Of a stretch of 7,379 nucleotides of DNA, positions 6,334-7,379 are shown piece after piece. Source of the stretch: an uncultured Bacilli bacterium (GTDB lineage Bacteria; Bacillota_I; Bacilli_A; RF39; UBA660); the NCBI GenBank assembly GCA_944358225.1, contig CALVQP010000056.1, forward strand, positions 1 to 7,379, written 5' to 3'. Position 1 is the first letter of the stretch. Each line of letters opens with the position of its first letter. The position numbers were made by a program, and so were the translations under genes. The notes under the pieces are model-generated. The model was not told the origin of the DNA. It saw only the letters and a list, made by a program, of their open reading frames with translations, and made no database searches.

Positions 6334-6350
6334 CATGAATATTTTTTTTT
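6315..6350 (+). terminator. Intrinsic terminator of the 5425-6333 gene
   Basis: An 11-bp perfect stem (AAATATTCATG 6315-6325 with CATGAATATTT 6334-6344) closes an 8-nt loop, and a run of nine Ts occupies 6342-6350. The 5' arm encodes the last residues of the upstream protein and the TAG stop (6331-6333) is in the loop. This is the clearest complete terminator in the window. It isolates the next gene, whose ATG is only 16 nt after the T tract. Confidence 0.85.
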
Positions 6351-6365
6351 AGCATAAAATAAAGT

Positions 6366-7277
6366 ATGAAAAATAATATAGAATTTTTTTATAATTTACC
6401 AGTTAATCAATTAAAAGAATATGACCAATACTATTCTTTTATTTCTAATAATTCTAAATATTATTTTCTCTTAAATACTCGTCCTATAGAAGATCTTAAA
6501 GAAATAAGTGCTATTGTCTTGGAACTTCATGAAAAAAATATCGCTGTTCATTCCTTTATTTTAAATAAGGATCAGAAATTATTAACAACTATTAACGAAA
6601 AGAACTATCTTCTATTAAAAATAAATACAAGTGATACTTTAGAATTAGACCTTATAGATATTGTAAACTTTCAAAATCAGTTAATTTTAAAAAGCGAAAA
6701 TAATAAATTATATCGTAATGACTGGGCTGGTTTGTGGAGTGAAAAAATAGATTACTTTGAATATCAGATCCGTCAGTTAGGTAAAGAAAAACAAGTTGTT
6801 TTAAATTCTTTTAGCTATTACATAGGTTTAAGCGAAAATGCAATTAGTTATGTTAATCATATCAATGAAACTACTAAAAAGGAATTTACTTTGACCTTAG
6901 CTCATAAAAGATTATTTTCTCCTACTTTAGCAATTAATTTTTATAATCCCTTAACTTTTATATTTGATCTTAAAGTACGAGATATAGCTGAATATTTAAA
7001 AAGCGCCTTTTTTAATGATGAAAATCCCTTAATAGAACTAACTAATTATTTAAAAAACAACTATCTTACTGTATATGAGTATAAAATGCTTTATGCTAGA
7101 TTATTATATCCTTCTTATTATTTTGATATTTATGAACAAATAATGAATCGTAATAAAGATGAAAATGAATTAATTAAAATTATAAGCAAAGTCTTTGATT
7201 ATGAATTGTTTTTAAAAGATGCCTACAATCTTCTTAGTCAATATACTTATTTAGATAAAATAGATTGGCTTAACTAA
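6366..7277 (+). CDS. YutH-like spore-coat-family protein (degenerate kinase fold)
   Basis: This 303-residue soluble protein resembles the Firmicutes spore-coat YutH/CotS group, relatives of aminoglycoside phosphotransferases. Recognisable segments are WAGLWSEKIDYFEYQIRQLG, SFSYYIGLSENAISYV (148-163), RDIAEYLKSAFF (about 205-216) and LYARLLYPSYYFD (242-254). These match by eye the YutH-type YY(I/M)G-x-(S/A)ENAI, RDLAEW and LYARLL(Y/F)P patterns. Where an active kinase has the HGD catalytic motif, this protein has H180-K181-R182, so catalysis is unlikely. In Bacillus YutH is a spore-associated protein; the role here is unknown. No Shine-Dalgarno precedes ATG 6366, an in-frame stop lies just upstream (6360-6362), and the next in-frame ATG is at codon 241. 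The family call is from memory of motifs, not a search. Confidence 0.7.
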   Translation: MKNNIEFFYNLPVNQLKEYDQYYSFISNNSKYYFLLNTRPIEDLKEISAIVLELHEKNIAVHSFILNKDQKLLTTINEKNYLLLKINTSDTLELDLIDIVNFQNQLILKSENNKLYRNDWAGLWSEKIDYFEYQIRQLGKEKQVVLNSFSYYIGLSENAISYVNHINETTKKEFTLTLAHKRLFSPTLAINFYNPLTFIFDLKVRDIAEYLKSAFFNDENPLIELTNYLKNNYLTVYEYKMLYARLLYPSYYFDIYEQIMNRNKDENELIKIISKVFDYELFLKDAYNLLSQYTYLDKIDWLN

Positions 7278-7332
7278 ATTATCAGAATTTATTTACGTCG
7301 ATTGTTAAACATTAGTTAAAATGTATACGATT

Positions 7333-7370
7333 TATAATATTGATAACAAACAAAGATGAACTTTGTTTGT
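7333..7370 (+). promoter_or_regulatory. Promoter-like sequence and hairpin at the right edge, possible leader of the next gene
   Basis: A consensus -10 TATAAT (7333-7338) has only a poor -35 (ACATTA 7309-7314, 18-bp spacing). It is followed by a perfect 10-bp hairpin, ACAAACAAAG (7346-7355) with CTTTGTTTGT (7361-7370), loop ATGAA. No T tract follows, so it is not a normal + strand terminator. A structured leader, for instance the start of a T-box or another riboregulator, would fit a hairpin at the transcript 5' end. The window stops 9 nt later, so this cannot be decided. Confidence 0.3.
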
Positions 7371-7379
7371 AGCAGTAGT

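Noticed and set aside
7270..7319. Inverted repeat TTAACTAA (7270-7277) and TTAGTTAA (7312-7319) after the YutH-like gene
   Set aside because: Eight-bp arms separated by 34 nt, with little G-C and no T tract, are expected by chance in this AT-rich sequence and do not make a terminator.
1..7379. CRISPR arrays, tRNA/rRNA genes, toxin-antitoxin pairs, defence or phage genes
   Set aside because: I looked for regular repeats, clover-leaf tRNA ends and characteristic small gene pairs and saw none; the window is mostly housekeeping genes.

Overview
The window is strongly AT-rich bacterial DNA in which every gene lies on the + strand. It suggests a low-GC member of the Bacilli/Mollicutes side of the Firmicutes. 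The evidence is the AT-biased codon use, consensus Shine-Dalgarno and sigma-A-type promoter sequences, Firmicutes-type rpsO, pnp and lspA-rluD genes, and a YutH-like spore-coat-family protein. Tryptophan is encoded by TGG in several genes, so there is no sign of the Mycoplasma code. An uncultured RF39/Izemoplasma-like or Erysipelotrichia-like lineage would fit, but the exact placement is inference.

Layout: (i) 1-223 has no confirmed gene. It holds a sigma-A-like promoter (105-133) and a leader with a possible anti-Shine-Dalgarno element. (ii) 224-5311 is a tight housekeeping cluster: rpsO (ribosomal protein S15), an intrinsic terminator/attenuator, pnp (polynucleotide phosphorylase), rbfA (30S maturation), a palindrome, truB (tRNA psi55 synthase), lspA (signal peptidase II) and rluD-type pseudouridine synthase, the last two overlapping by 41 nt. 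(iii) 5312-5424 is intergenic, with an AT-only-looking hairpin and a near-consensus extended -10 promoter. (iv) 5425-6333 encodes an unrecognised 302-residue protein with a DUF1292/YrzB-like N-terminus, a Pro/Thr/Glu-rich linker and a helical C-terminus, closed by a strong intrinsic terminator. (v) 6366-7277 encodes a degenerate-kinase protein resembling the spore-coat protein YutH, with no visible ribosome binding site. (vi) 7278-7379 holds a promoter-like sequence and a perfect 10-bp hairpin, possibly the leader of the next gene.

Functionally, the cluster joins ribosome assembly (S15, RbfA), RNA turnover (PNPase) and RNA modification (TruB, RluD), with lipoprotein processing (LspA) embedded in it. 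The parts match the Bacillus subtilis rbfA-truB-ribC-rpsO-pnpA and lspA-ylyB neighbourhoods, but the order is changed: rpsO-pnp comes first and no ribF/ribC is present. I see no mobile element, CRISPR array, defence system or clearly new multi-gene system. The least explained parts are the protein at 5425-6333, the SD-less YutH-like gene, the rpsO leader and the hairpin at the right edge.
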